In this document: in pieces, positions 35,767 through 43,869 of the stretch
Position numbering within the stretch: the stretch's first letter is position 1
Layout: the number at the start of each line of letters is the position of its first letter
Assembly (NCBI RefSeq): GCF_949296715.1
Contig: NZ_CASFQD010000018.1
Coordinates: 15,992 to 79,991 of the forward strand
DNA from: an uncultured Alistipes sp.
GTDB taxonomy: Bacteria; Bacteroidota; Bacteroidia; Bacteroidales; Rikenellaceae
Reading direction: 5' to 3'
DNA: 64,000 nucleotides
The notes under the pieces: generated by a model
Database searches by the model: none
Told to the model about the DNA's origin: nothing
What the model saw: the letters and a program-made list of their open reading frames with translations, nothing else
Made by a program: the position numbers and the translations under genes

Positions 35767-36585
35767 TCATTCGGATGCCTTCGCCGGCGATACCGGAGCA
35801 CCGTCTTTTCGCAGGGGAATCCTGTAGTTATATTCGTGGATTTCCCCATGAATCCAGACAACATCCCATACCGACGCCTCCCGGAAGGCCTGGCAGGCCC
35901 GTTGCACCAACGGATCGGAGGGGTCCGTGATGCTTGACTCCTCGGTAGAGAGTGTAGCTCTCTTGATTCGGGCCGGACGTCCCGTGGAATCCGGAACAAA
36001 CCTCACGGAGAGAAGCACTTGCGAAGGCAGCGAATCCGTGGGGCCAAGCCGGTCGAAGGCCTTGGAAACCCGGCGGACATTCTCCTGTGTATCTGGGCAG
36101 CGCTTGCTCCTCCAGTTTCTGAAGGAGCGGATGTCTCCGACACGGCCTGCCTCGACGGTGGCGGTCCACTCCTCCTCGAAAAAATTGCGATCCCAGACAA
36201 GAACGACTTTCCCCCGGCCGTAACATATCTCGCCGCTGAACCACGACGCGCGGACACGCCCCTGCTCGGCCTGCCCCGGGAAGAGTTCCTCCGCCGTAAA
36301 AAGAGGTTTTCCTTCACAGGTCACCAATCGGTCAAGCCACAGCTGCCCCTCCTCCAATCGCCAATAACCGATGTAGCCGCGCCAGCATGCCGAACAAAAG
36401 AGGGTATCGACCTCATTCATGCGCTCTTTGAGACGCGCCTGCGTCGCACGGTCGGCCATGTCCAGCGGCTGGACAAACAGGTGCATCGTATCGCGGCCCA
36501 CGATCAACTGTTCGGGGAACTGCATCGTGGCGAATGACGGCATCGCAAGCCACAGCGCCGCCAACAGCAAAAGAATCCGTTTCAT
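35767..36585 (-). CDS. Exported protein with TonB-C-like terminal segment, function unknown
   Basis: 272 residues with a signal peptide ending PSFAT (about 1-20). A CSAC pair (Cys64, Cys67) and two more cysteines lie in the N-terminal half. The last 75 residues (LLSVRFVPDSTGRPARIKRA, later QRACQAF...WDVVW, ending YNYRIPLRK) follow the pattern of a TonB C-terminal domain. There is no membrane anchor or proline-rich linker, so it is not a working TonB. Monocistronic, with TATCTTTA 28 bp upstream. Confidence 0.65.
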   Translation of the reverse strand: MKRILLLLAALWLAMPSFATMQFPEQLIVGRDTMHLFVQPLDMADRATQARLKERMNEVDTLFCSACWRGYIGYWRLEEGQLWLDRLVTCEGKPLFTAEELFPGQAEQGRVRASWFSGEICYGRGKVVLVWDRNFFEEEWTATVEAGRVGDIRSFRNWRSKRCPDTQENVRRVSKAFDRLGPTDSLPSQVLLSVRFVPDSTGRPARIKRATLSTEESSITDPSDPLVQRACQAFREASVWDVVWIHGEIHEYNYRIPLRKDGAPVSPAKASE

Positions 36586-36612
36586 ATCCAGTCGATTTTG
36601 GTTGGTATGGAA

Positions 36613-36620
36613 TAAAGATA
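36613..36620 (-). promoter_or_regulatory. Promoter-like element TATCTTTA upstream of the 35767 gene
   Basis: One mismatch (final A for G) to TATCTTTG on the minus strand, 28 bp before the start; the same variant lies before the gene at 48731. Confidence 0.4.
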
Positions 36621-36879
36621 CGATTTTTCCACCGGTCCGGCAACCGCACCCGCAAAAAAACGGGCAGAGACCGGCAAGCAGTCATCCCGCAACAGCCGGA
36701 TATTCGCCGCGGCACGGCCAATGCATCCTGTACGGGAAACTCCGGCAAGAGCCATTCCGTCGACGGAGACTCCTCGCATGAAAACAGATAAATCCAAAAC
36801 ATATAGTTAAAATAAATTAAACATTTATTGCATATTATTAAAAATAGATTTAACTTTATGCAACAAAACACGCTATCCC

Positions 36880-37188
36880 ATGGACCGCAAAACAGCCGTA
36901 AAACGTCTTCCGACCTCCTGCCCTGCGTGCGGAGGGGCTCTTCACGTGCAGACACTCGCCTGTGCGGAGTGCGAAACACGGATCGAAGGGGCATTCCCTC
37001 TTCCGGTTTTTCTGCTGCTGACGGCAGGAGAACAACAATTTATCCTCGATTTCGTGGCGTGCAGCGGCTCGCTCAAGGAGATGGCCTCGCGACAGGGATT
37101 GAGCTACCCCACCGTCCGCAACCGGCTCGACGAAATCATCGAACACCTCAATACGCTGCAACATGAAAAATATCAGGAAAATCGCTGA
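36880..37188 (+). CDS. DUF2089-type zinc-ribbon/helix-turn-helix protein
   Basis: 102 residues. The zinc ribbon is made by CPAC (Cys14, Cys17) and CAEC (Cys28, Cys31). The second half is a helix-turn-helix (SGSLKEMASRQGLSYPTVRN, then RLDEIIEHL), matching DUF2089. It is probably a small DNA-binding regulator. Its end overlaps the start of the next gene by 26 bp, so the two are translationally coupled. It may control that membrane protein or transduce a signal from it. The upstream DNA is AT-rich without a clear TAnnTTTG. Confidence 0.85.
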   Translation: MDRKTAVKRLPTSCPACGGALHVQTLACAECETRIEGAFPLPVFLLLTAGEQQFILDFVACSGSLKEMASRQGLSYPTVRNRLDEIIEHLNTLQHEKYQENR

Positions 37189-37744
37189 CCCGTTCAACTA
37201 CTGGTCCGGAGAGAAGACCCTCGCCGTCGGAGCCGTCGGATGGATCGTCATGGCGGCGATCAACCGTCTCGGCGGGCAGACCACGCGCGGCGTCGTCTCG
37301 TCGGGATACGCCGACCTCACCTTCCTGCAGGCGCTTTGCCAGATTCTCGCCGCCTGGCTCGTGCTCGCCACGCTGCTCTACATCGCGGCCCGCCTGCTGT
37401 CGAAATCCCGCATCCGGGCGGTCGACCTCTACGGCAACCAGTTGCTCGCACGCCTGGCCCTGCTCCCGATCCTGCTCGTCGGGGCTCTGCCGCCGCTGCG
37501 GAATGCCGCGCTGCAACTGACCGAAACCACGCCGCTGGAACTTGCAGCCAATCCCCCGGTCGGCCTGCTCTGCTTCGGGCTGGCCTCACTCGTATTTCTC
37601 ATCTGGTTCTACGCCTGGAGCTACCGGGGATATGCCGTTGCCGCCAACCTCAAGGGATGGAAGGCCGTTGTCAGCTACATCGTCTGCTACGTGCTTGCCG
37701 AGGTCCTCGGCGGCTGGTGCACGGCCTGGATCGCCGAATGGTGA
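37163..37744 (+). CDS. Polytopic membrane protein, YIP1-like
   Basis: 193 residues with about five transmembrane segments (about 22-38, 57-77, 91-110, 130-152, 167-188), e.g. ALCQILAAWLVLATLLYIAA. The start begins like Bacteroidota YIP1-family proteins (ADPFNYWSG). The start codon lies inside the DUF2089 gene. Inner-membrane; function unknown. Confidence 0.72.
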   Translation: MKNIRKIADPFNYWSGEKTLAVGAVGWIVMAAINRLGGQTTRGVVSSGYADLTFLQALCQILAAWLVLATLLYIAARLLSKSRIRAVDLYGNQLLARLALLPILLVGALPPLRNAALQLTETTPLELAANPPVGLLCFGLASLVFLIWFYAWSYRGYAVAANLKGWKAVVSYIVCYVLAEVLGGWCTAWIAEW

Positions 37745-37766
37745 CACGCCGGCAACAATGAAAAAG

Positions 37767-37802
37767 GAGAGGAGTGCAGGCAGCTGCACTCCTCTCTTTC
37801 TT
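37767..37802. terminator. Bidirectional terminator between the YIP1-like gene and the GT2 gene
   Basis: 13-bp perfect stem GAGAGGAGTGCAG / CTGCACTCCTCTC with a GCAG loop, TTTCTTG on the plus side and CCTTTTTC on the minus side. Confidence 0.85.
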
Positions 37803-37858
37803 GTTCTACTTGTCGGCACATCGGGTTCCTTTCCTGCAAAAGCCGCCGCAGCCGGAAA

Positions 37859-38869
37859 TCACATCAGCTCACCGAACACCCGCCGGCCCAGCAGGTAGCG
37901 CAGGAGGATCGAGCCGCGGTAGATATACCGGGATTCGGACTTGCGGGCCCCGCGGATCGCCCGCCGCTTGCGGGAGAGTGCCCCGTGCCAGCGCAGGAAG
38001 TCGCGCCATGCCCGGAAGACGGCCCGGAAGTTGTCGGCACGCCCCTGCACGAGGTACGACAGCGCCGCCAAGAGGTCCAGCGCCGGACGCAGGAGGGCCA
38101 CCAGCACCCGCTGCCCCGGAGACGAGCACTTGTAGAGCATCGCCAGGTTGTTGCGGTGGTTGTAGAAGACCTTGGAGGGGGTGTCGGTCTGGAGCGTGCC
38201 GCCGCCGAGGTGGTAGACCCGGCTTTGGGGCACGATCCGCACGCGGTAGCCCGCCAGCTGCATGCGCCAGCAGAGGTCTATCTCCTCCATGTGGGCGAAG
38301 AAGTCGTCGTCGAAGCCCCCCAGCGCATGGAAGACGTCGGCCCGGCAACAGAAGGCCGCGCCGCTCACCCAGAACAGGTCGCGCGCATCGTCGTACTGCC
38401 CCCGGTCCTCCTCCACCGTGCGCAGGATGCGCCCCCGGCAGAAGGGATAGCCCAGAAAGTCAATGTAGCCGCCCGCCGCACCGGCATATTCGAAGCGGCT
38501 GCGGTCCAGCCACGAGATAAGCGTCGGGGCGACGGCCGCGACGTCGGGATGGCGCTCCAGCGTATCGAGCAGCGGCCCGAGCCACCCCGCGGGGGTCTCG
38601 ACATCGGAGTTGAGCAGCACATAGCAGTCCGCCTCGATCTGCTCCAGCGCCCGGTTGTAGCCTCCGGCAAAGCCGTAGTTGCGGTCCAGCCGCACGACGC
38701 GCACCGTCGGGAACTCGGCGGCAAGCAGCGCCAGCGAGTCGTCGGTCGATCCGTTGTCGGCGACGACGACCTCCACGCCCGACGGCGCCGTCTGCACGAC
38801 GCTCGGCAGGTAGCGGCGCAGGTGGCCGGCTCCGTTCCAGTTGAGTATGACGATTTTAACGACTGACAT
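37859..38869 (-). CDS. Family 2 glycosyltransferase
   Basis: A 336-residue inverting glycosyltransferase with a GT-A fold. N-terminal VVKIVILNWNGAGHLRRYL, nucleotide-binding VVVADNGSTDDSL, DxD-like LLNSDVETPAGW, acceptor region GGFDDDFFAHMEEIDLCWRM (EEID catalytic motif). It resembles rhamnosyltransferase-like GT2 enzymes of surface polysaccharide assembly. Its start overlaps the end of the acyltransferase gene by 14 bp, so the two are coupled. Sugar donor and acceptor unknown. Confidence 0.93.
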   Translation of the reverse strand: MSVVKIVILNWNGAGHLRRYLPSVVQTAPSGVEVVVADNGSTDDSLALLAAEFPTVRVVRLDRNYGFAGGYNRALEQIEADCYVLLNSDVETPAGWLGPLLDTLERHPDVAAVAPTLISWLDRSRFEYAGAAGGYIDFLGYPFCRGRILRTVEEDRGQYDDARDLFWVSGAAFCCRADVFHALGGFDDDFFAHMEEIDLCWRMQLAGYRVRIVPQSRVYHLGGGTLQTDTPSKVFYNHRNNLAMLYKCSSPGQRVLVALLRPALDLLAALSYLVQGRADNFRAVFRAWRDFLRWHGALSRKRRAIRGARKSESRYIYRGSILLRYLLGRRVFGELM

Positions 38870-39776
38870 TCGGACGTTTGTGTTTCCAGCGGCGGTGCGA
38901 CCACATCCACAGTTCGGGCTGTTCGCGGATCATCGCCTCCAGACGATAAACGTAACGCTCCGTGATTTCGTATGCGGCCACCTCCTCCTCACCGTCATAA
39001 ATCTGCTCGAACGACATCTCGTAGCGGCCCCGCTGCACGCGGCGCATCCGCACGAAGAAGACCGGCAGATGGCAGCGCAGCGCGAGTTTCTCACCGCCGT
39101 CAAAGAAAATCGTATCCTGATTCAGGAAACGGAACCAGTGGCTGTCGGGCCGCTTGGGCGGATTCTGGTCGGCAATAAGACCCATTACAAGATTCTTGCC
39201 GTCGACGCCCCGCTCGCGGTTGCGCAGGTAGAAACGCAGGCTGTCCTTCATCGGGACGGTCATCGCACAGTCCGAATTGCGCAGCCGCTGGTAGAGTTCC
39301 TCCATCACGGCGCTGCGCAGCGGATGGTAGACCGCCACGAGCATCTGCGAACGTTCGTACAGTCCCCAGTAGGAGCTGTACTCCCAGCAGCCGTAGTGGG
39401 CCGAAAGGGCGATCCAGTCGCGTCCGTGCACGGCTGCGCAATGTGCGTCGAGATCCTTCACGGTGAGCACCGTGCGGGCCTTCTCCTCGCTCATGTGGGC
39501 CATGTTGATCGTATCGACGAATATCTCGGCCAGCGTCCGGTAGAAGCGGCGGCGGATCACGGCGAGCTCCTTCTCGCTCTTCCCGGGGAAGGAGTTGCGC
39601 AGGTTGCGCCGCACGACCTTCATGCGGTAGCGCAGGCAATAGTAGAGCAGCACGAAGAGCAGGTTCTCGACCACGTAGTACTTGAACCAGTAGGGCATCA
39701 TGGCAAACAGACGCGATGTCTGCCACAGACACTCCAGCCATACGCGCTGCGCGACGTTCAGTTCATTGCTCCTCAT
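38856..39776 (-). CDS. LpxL/HtrB-family lysophospholipid/lipid A acyltransferase
   Basis: 306 residues with an N-terminal hydrophobic segment. The acyltransferase HX4E motif is SAHYGCWE; further marks are LIADQNPPKRPDSHWFRFLN and the end MWSHRRWKHKRP. This layout is that of LpxL-type enzymes, which add a secondary acyl chain to lipid A from acyl-ACP at the inner face of the inner membrane. The start at 39776 leaves a 13-bp gap to the DUF389 gene; an upstream ATG at 39815 would overlap it. Coupling to a glycosyltransferase suggests an LPS/envelope operon. Confidence 0.88.
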   Translation of the reverse strand: MRSNELNVAQRVWLECLWQTSRLFAMMPYWFKYYVVENLLFVLLYYCLRYRMKVVRRNLRNSFPGKSEKELAVIRRRFYRTLAEIFVDTINMAHMSEEKARTVLTVKDLDAHCAAVHGRDWIALSAHYGCWEYSSYWGLYERSQMLVAVYHPLRSAVMEELYQRLRNSDCAMTVPMKDSLRFYLRNRERGVDGKNLVMGLIADQNPPKRPDSHWFRFLNQDTIFFDGGEKLALRCHLPVFFVRMRRVQRGRYEMSFEQIYDGEEEVAAYEITERYVYRLEAMIREQPELWMWSHRRWKHKRPNVSR

Positions 39777-39789
39777 GCGTCCGGCGGGG

Positions 39790-41187
39790 TCAGGGTTCGA
39801 CGAAAAGCTTGACATTCGCCACCTTGGTCCGGATGCGGAGCCACTGCGCCAGCGTCGTGCGGTCGATCGAGTCGCCGGGGTTGCGCGGCGTCACCACGCA
39901 GACGAGCGTCGTATCGAGGGGCTCTCCCCCGACGTCGAACGTCACGCCCTTGGTGAGCGAGATGGCCCGCACGACGGGCATCATGGCCCCCACTTCGCGC
40001 GAAATGTCGTCCACCTCGACATCCGTAACGCGGTAACGGCGCAGCTGGGCCGTCATCTCGCCGATGCGGCGGTTCTTCTCCTCGAGCAGCTCCGTATAGC
40101 TCTGCTGCAGCGACGCCACGTCGACGCGGTCGGCCGTATTGGCCTGCCGAACGACCAGTTCGGCCCGCTCCAGCCCGAAGCCTGCCAGCTGCGCCCGGGC
40201 ATTCTCGATCACCTCGTCGTCGAGGGGTTCGCCGAGCAGCAGTAGCTCGATCTGCGAGGGGTGCTTGCCGCGCGCATAGTGCTTGTTGCACTCGATCACG
40301 CGCGTATTGGGGAAGTTGAAGACCTGCGCCACGTATTTGTCGGCCGTCGCCTCGAAAAGCGACACGCGGACCATGTGGAAACCGATGATGACGCTCGGGA
40401 TGAAGGTCACGAGCGTGATGGCCATCATCAGGCGCTTGACGTTGCGCTCGCGCACCTTGTCGATGAAGACCTTTTTCTCGTACTTGAGGAAGCGCACCAC
40501 GAGGTAGGTGGCCAGGGCGATGAAGACCGAGTTGATGAAGAAGAGGTAGAAGGCCCCGAGGAAGAAGCGTATCTGCCCCGTCGCCAGGCCGAAGCCGGCC
40601 GTGCAGAGCGGCGGCATGAGGGCCGTGGCGATAGCCACGCCCGGGATAACGGTCGAGGTGCGGTCCTGCCGCGTCTGCGCCACGATGCCCGCCAGACCGC
40701 CGAAGAAGGCGATCAGCAGGTCGTAGGTCGTCGGCATGGTGCGGGCCAGCAGCTCGCTGCTGTTCGACGAGAGGGGCGAGATGAAGAAGTAGGTCGTCGC
40801 CGTGATGATCGCCACGATGAACATCAGCGCGAAGTTGCGCAGCGACTTTTTCAGCAGGTCGAAGTCGTTGATGCCCAGCGAAAGGCCGACGCCCATGATC
40901 GGGCCCATGATCGGCGAGATCAACATCGCGCCGATGATGACGGCCGCCGAGTTGACGTTCAGACCCAGCGACGCGACCATCGCCGCGAAGATCAGCACCC
41001 AGAGGTTCACGCCCCGGAACTCGACGCCTTTCGAAATCGAGGCCACGACCTCGTCGCGCTGCGCCGTATCCTCGTCGAGGCTGAACCGGTCCTTGAGGAA
41101 CTCGCGCACCTCGCCGATCCAGGTCGAGAAGGCGCTTTTTGCCGGTTCCGTATCGTTCGTTTGAGGTTTGTTTTCCATCTCTTCCAT
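39790..41187 (-). CDS. DUF389 integral membrane protein
   Basis: 465 residues. The DUF389 core (about 60-265) has six or more transmembrane helices with AAVIIGAMLISPIMGPIMGV and VIPGVAIATALMPPLCTAGF, the family signature. A soluble C-terminal part (about 290-465) holds a coiled-coil stretch (QQSYTELLEEKNRRIGEM) and ends VKLFVEP. Biochemical function of DUF389 proteins is unknown. It is in a minus-strand operon with rsmI upstream (8-bp gap) and an acyltransferase downstream. Confidence 0.93.
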   Translation of the reverse strand: MEEMENKPQTNDTEPAKSAFSTWIGEVREFLKDRFSLDEDTAQRDEVVASISKGVEFRGVNLWVLIFAAMVASLGLNVNSAAVIIGAMLISPIMGPIMGVGLSLGINDFDLLKKSLRNFALMFIVAIITATTYFFISPLSSNSSELLARTMPTTYDLLIAFFGGLAGIVAQTRQDRTSTVIPGVAIATALMPPLCTAGFGLATGQIRFFLGAFYLFFINSVFIALATYLVVRFLKYEKKVFIDKVRERNVKRLMMAITLVTFIPSVIIGFHMVRVSLFEATADKYVAQVFNFPNTRVIECNKHYARGKHPSQIELLLLGEPLDDEVIENARAQLAGFGLERAELVVRQANTADRVDVASLQQSYTELLEEKNRRIGEMTAQLRRYRVTDVEVDDISREVGAMMPVVRAISLTKGVTFDVGGEPLDTTLVCVVTPRNPGDSIDRTTLAQWLRIRTKVANVKLFVEP

Positions 41188-41195
41188 GTTGTTTT

Positions 41196-41927
41196 TTATT
41201 CGGATTCAGAAATCGTTTCACCCTCCGTATCGCACCCGCCACGAAGACGCTTCGCGCGGGGTTTCCCGGCCACGACGAGGACAAACTCCCCGCGGGGCTC
41301 CGTCTGACGGAAATGTTCGAGCACCTCGGCCACCGTGCCGCGCACGGTCTGCTCGAAATGCTTGGTCAGCTCGCGCGACACCGAGACGGGGCGGTCCGCA
41401 CCGAACGTCTCGGCAAACTGCTCGAGGCACTTCACCACGCGGTAGGGCGACTCGTAGAAGACCATCGTCCGCTCCTCGTCCGAGAGGGCCTGCAGACGGC
41501 CCGCACGCCCCTTCTTCTGGGGCAGGAAGCCTTCGAAGCAGAAACGGTCGCACGGGAAGCCGCTCTGCACGAGCGCCGGAATCAGCGCCGTGGCACCGGG
41601 CAGCGTCTCGACCTCGATCCCCTCTTCCACACACGTGCGCACGAGCAGGAACCCCGGGTCGGAGATGCCGGGGGTTCCGGCGTCCGAGACCAGCGCGGCG
41701 TTGCGGCCCGCGGCAATCGACTCGGCGACCAGGCGGACCGTGGCGTGCTCGTTGAACTTGTGGTGCGAATAGAGTTTCTTCTCGATGCCGAGGTGGCGGA
41801 GCAGCACCGACGTCGTCCGCGTATCCTCGGCCAGGATGAAGTCCACCTCACGCAGGACATTGATTGCCCGCAGGGTGATGTCGTCCAGATTCCCGATGGG
41901 CGTGGGTACGATATAGAGTTTTGCCAT
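41196..41927 (-). CDS. rsmI: 16S rRNA (cytidine1402-2'-O)-methyltransferase
   Basis: A 243-residue tetrapyrrole-methylase-fold enzyme. Signature segments are LYIVPTPIGNLDDITLRAI, FILAEDTRTTSVLLRHLGI, NAALVSDAGTPGISDPGF, ETLPGATALIPALVQSG and MVFYESPYRVVKCL, all RsmI hallmarks. It methylates the ribose of C1402 in the ribosomal P site. It starts 4 bp after the acidic-protein gene; the longer frame starting at 42011 overlaps that gene and is not credible. Confidence 0.96.
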   Translation of the reverse strand: MAKLYIVPTPIGNLDDITLRAINVLREVDFILAEDTRTTSVLLRHLGIEKKLYSHHKFNEHATVRLVAESIAAGRNAALVSDAGTPGISDPGFLLVRTCVEEGIEVETLPGATALIPALVQSGFPCDRFCFEGFLPQKKGRAGRLQALSDEERTMVFYESPYRVVKCLEQFAETFGADRPVSVSRELTKHFEQTVRGTVAEVLEHFRQTEPRGEFVLVVAGKPRAKRLRGGCDTEGETISESE

Positions 41928-41931
41928 GAAG

Positions 41932-43662
41932 TTATGCGAATTTGCGTTCGAGCAGCTCCATGAGGAGCTTTGCGCCGTCCGAATTGGCATTCCAGGCGTA
42001 GTGCTCGGCAATGTAAATCATGCAGTCGTCGAGGTTGTCGAAGGCGTTGAGCGCCCGGATGGCAATCTCGTAGGAGGCGCCGTCGCCGCCGAACAGGTCA
42101 CGGATCATCAGGAACTTGTCGTTGATGCCGATCGCCCGGCGCAGGTCCGTGACGGGCTCGCTGCGGCGCAGTTCCGACGCGATGTCGCGCGGCGGGGCAA
42201 TCGTGTCGGCCAGCGTCTGCACGTCGTGGTTGATGACCTCGCCCAGCACGGCGCCGCTGCGCGGTGCGCTCTCCGGCGTCGGGATAGCTGCCGAGTCGTC
42301 CCCGGCAGGCTCCGCCGCCGGTTCCGGCTCTCCGGCCTTCGGGGCGGAGGCGTTTTCGGGCTCCCGTGCAGCCGCAGGGGATGCGGCTTCCGGCGCGGCC
42401 TGCGTATCCGGTGCCACGGAGATATCCACCACGGAAAAGACGTCATCGTCCGACTCCGCCGCGGCATCCGCGGGCGTCGTCCGTGCAGCCGGCGCCTCCT
42501 CGACCGCAGGCGCCGGAGCGGGCTCCGGAACGACGGGCTGTGCGGGTCGGGGCGATGCGGACTGCGAGGTCGTATCGTAATCGTAGAGCGACATGATGAC
42601 GCGCTGCTTGTGGCGGTGCCGCACGATCGGCTCCTCCAGTCCGAAGAGCGTCGGCGCCACCCGTGCGGAAGATGCCCGCGCCGAGACATGCTCTGCGGCA
42701 GGTTCGGATGATGCGGCGGGCTCTTCAGCCGGCCCCGCAACAGCCGGAGTATGCTCCGCGCCGGAAACAGCAGGCTCTGCCGGAGCAGATGGTTCGGCGG
42801 GAGCGGACGGTTCTGCCGCCGACAGGACAGTCTCTTCGGCCGGCCCCGACGGAAGCTCCGCGGCAGGCTCGGATACCGGTTCCGCAGCGGGGTTCTCTTC
42901 CGGCTCACCGGCAGGTTCCGGCGCCGGTTCTTCAATCGGTTCTTCAGCCACCGGTTTTTCAGCCGTTTCCTCGACCGGGGCAAGGTCCACGAGGGTCAGC
43001 TCCCCGATCTGCGGATTGCCGCTCTCCTCCCCTTCCGCAGCCGGGCACTCCGCCGCGGTCGCTCCGGCCAGCGGGGCTGCCGGTTTATCGGCAACCGGGA
43101 CAGCCGGTTCACTCCAATCGGGAATCTCCTCCGCAACCGGCTCCTCCTCTGCGGCTTCCGACGCCGCGGCTTCGGGCGCCGCAAATGCGGCCTCGGGTTC
43201 TCCGGCAACAGGTTCATCCGCAACAGGTTCGTCGGCAACGACGGCTTCGGCGACGGGTTCATCCCCGGGATATTCTCCGGCAGTCGCTGTCAGCGGCAGT
43301 CCGTCGGCAACGGTTTCTGCGGAGAAGGGCTCATCCGGCACCGGCGCCCCGGCTCCGGGCGTGTCCGCAACCTCCCGCTCGTCGTCCGCGGCCTGCGGTT
43401 CGTCGCCCGCAATCTCCTCGTCGGAGAGCGCCCCGAGCGAGAGCATCTCACCCAGATCGATTGCGACGGGCAGGGGCACCTGTTCGGCCTCCCCGTCCGC
43501 CGCGGGGGCCGCGCCGCCGAAGCGCAGCATCTCGTACAACGTCCGCAACTTCTCGAGCGCCAGGTCGCGTTCGACGGCAGGTATTTCGTCCGGCCCGCTC
43601 CACCCCTCGACGAGGGCGGTCAGGCGGTGCAGTTCCGTGCGAAGGCTTTTCAACTCCATCAT
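41932..43662 (-). CDS. Acidic Pro/Ala/Glu-rich protein with conserved N- and C-terminal segments
   Basis: 576 residues, no signal peptide or membrane segment. Residues 1-50 form a likely helical, coiled-coil region (MMELKSLRTELHRLTALVEG). About 65-470 is a low-complexity, probably disordered tract rich in E, P, A with many EPVADEPV-like repeats. The last 90 residues look folded and conserved: LRRAIGINDKFLMIRDLFGG and IAIRALNAFDNLDDCMIYIA, like a small domain I associate with Bacteroidota proteins of unknown function. First gene of the operon with rsmI. The start is fixed by a TATCTTTG promoter 18 bp upstream. Confidence 0.78.
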   Translation of the reverse strand: MMELKSLRTELHRLTALVEGWSGPDEIPAVERDLALEKLRTLYEMLRFGGAAPAADGEAEQVPLPVAIDLGEMLSLGALSDEEIAGDEPQAADDEREVADTPGAGAPVPDEPFSAETVADGLPLTATAGEYPGDEPVAEAVVADEPVADEPVAGEPEAAFAAPEAAASEAAEEEPVAEEIPDWSEPAVPVADKPAAPLAGATAAECPAAEGEESGNPQIGELTLVDLAPVEETAEKPVAEEPIEEPAPEPAGEPEENPAAEPVSEPAAELPSGPAEETVLSAAEPSAPAEPSAPAEPAVSGAEHTPAVAGPAEEPAASSEPAAEHVSARASSARVAPTLFGLEEPIVRHRHKQRVIMSLYDYDTTSQSASPRPAQPVVPEPAPAPAVEEAPAARTTPADAAAESDDDVFSVVDISVAPDTQAAPEAASPAAAREPENASAPKAGEPEPAAEPAGDDSAAIPTPESAPRSGAVLGEVINHDVQTLADTIAPPRDIASELRRSEPVTDLRRAIGINDKFLMIRDLFGGDGASYEIAIRALNAFDNLDDCMIYIAEHYAWNANSDGAKLLMELLERKFA

Positions 43663-43680
43663 CGTGTCAACTTTTGCAGC

Positions 43681-43688
43681 CAAAGATA
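43681..43688 (-). promoter_or_regulatory. Promoter -7 element (TATCTTTG) of the rsmI/DUF389/LpxL operon
   Basis: Perfect TATCTTTG on the minus strand, 18 bp before the MMELK start, leaving a leader of about 12 nt. Confidence 0.6.
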
Positions 43689-43823
43689 CGAATAAAGCGC
43701 CTTACGACAAAACAAAGCGCCCGATAATTTCCATTCGGCGCCCTTCGGGGCGGATCCGGAGGAAATAAGCGCGAAAAAGACCGCTTTCCGGCACGCGAAA
43801 GGTACGCGGAGCGAGAAAATTCG

Positions 43824-43831
43824 TATCTTTG
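43824..43831 (+). promoter_or_regulatory. Promoter -7 element (TATCTTTG) for ychF
   Basis: Perfect TATCTTTG, 38 bp before the ychF ATG; divergent from the operon promoter at 43681. Confidence 0.6.
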
Positions 43832-43869
43832 CACGACAATCCGACGAATAATTTAATTACGAGATAAGA

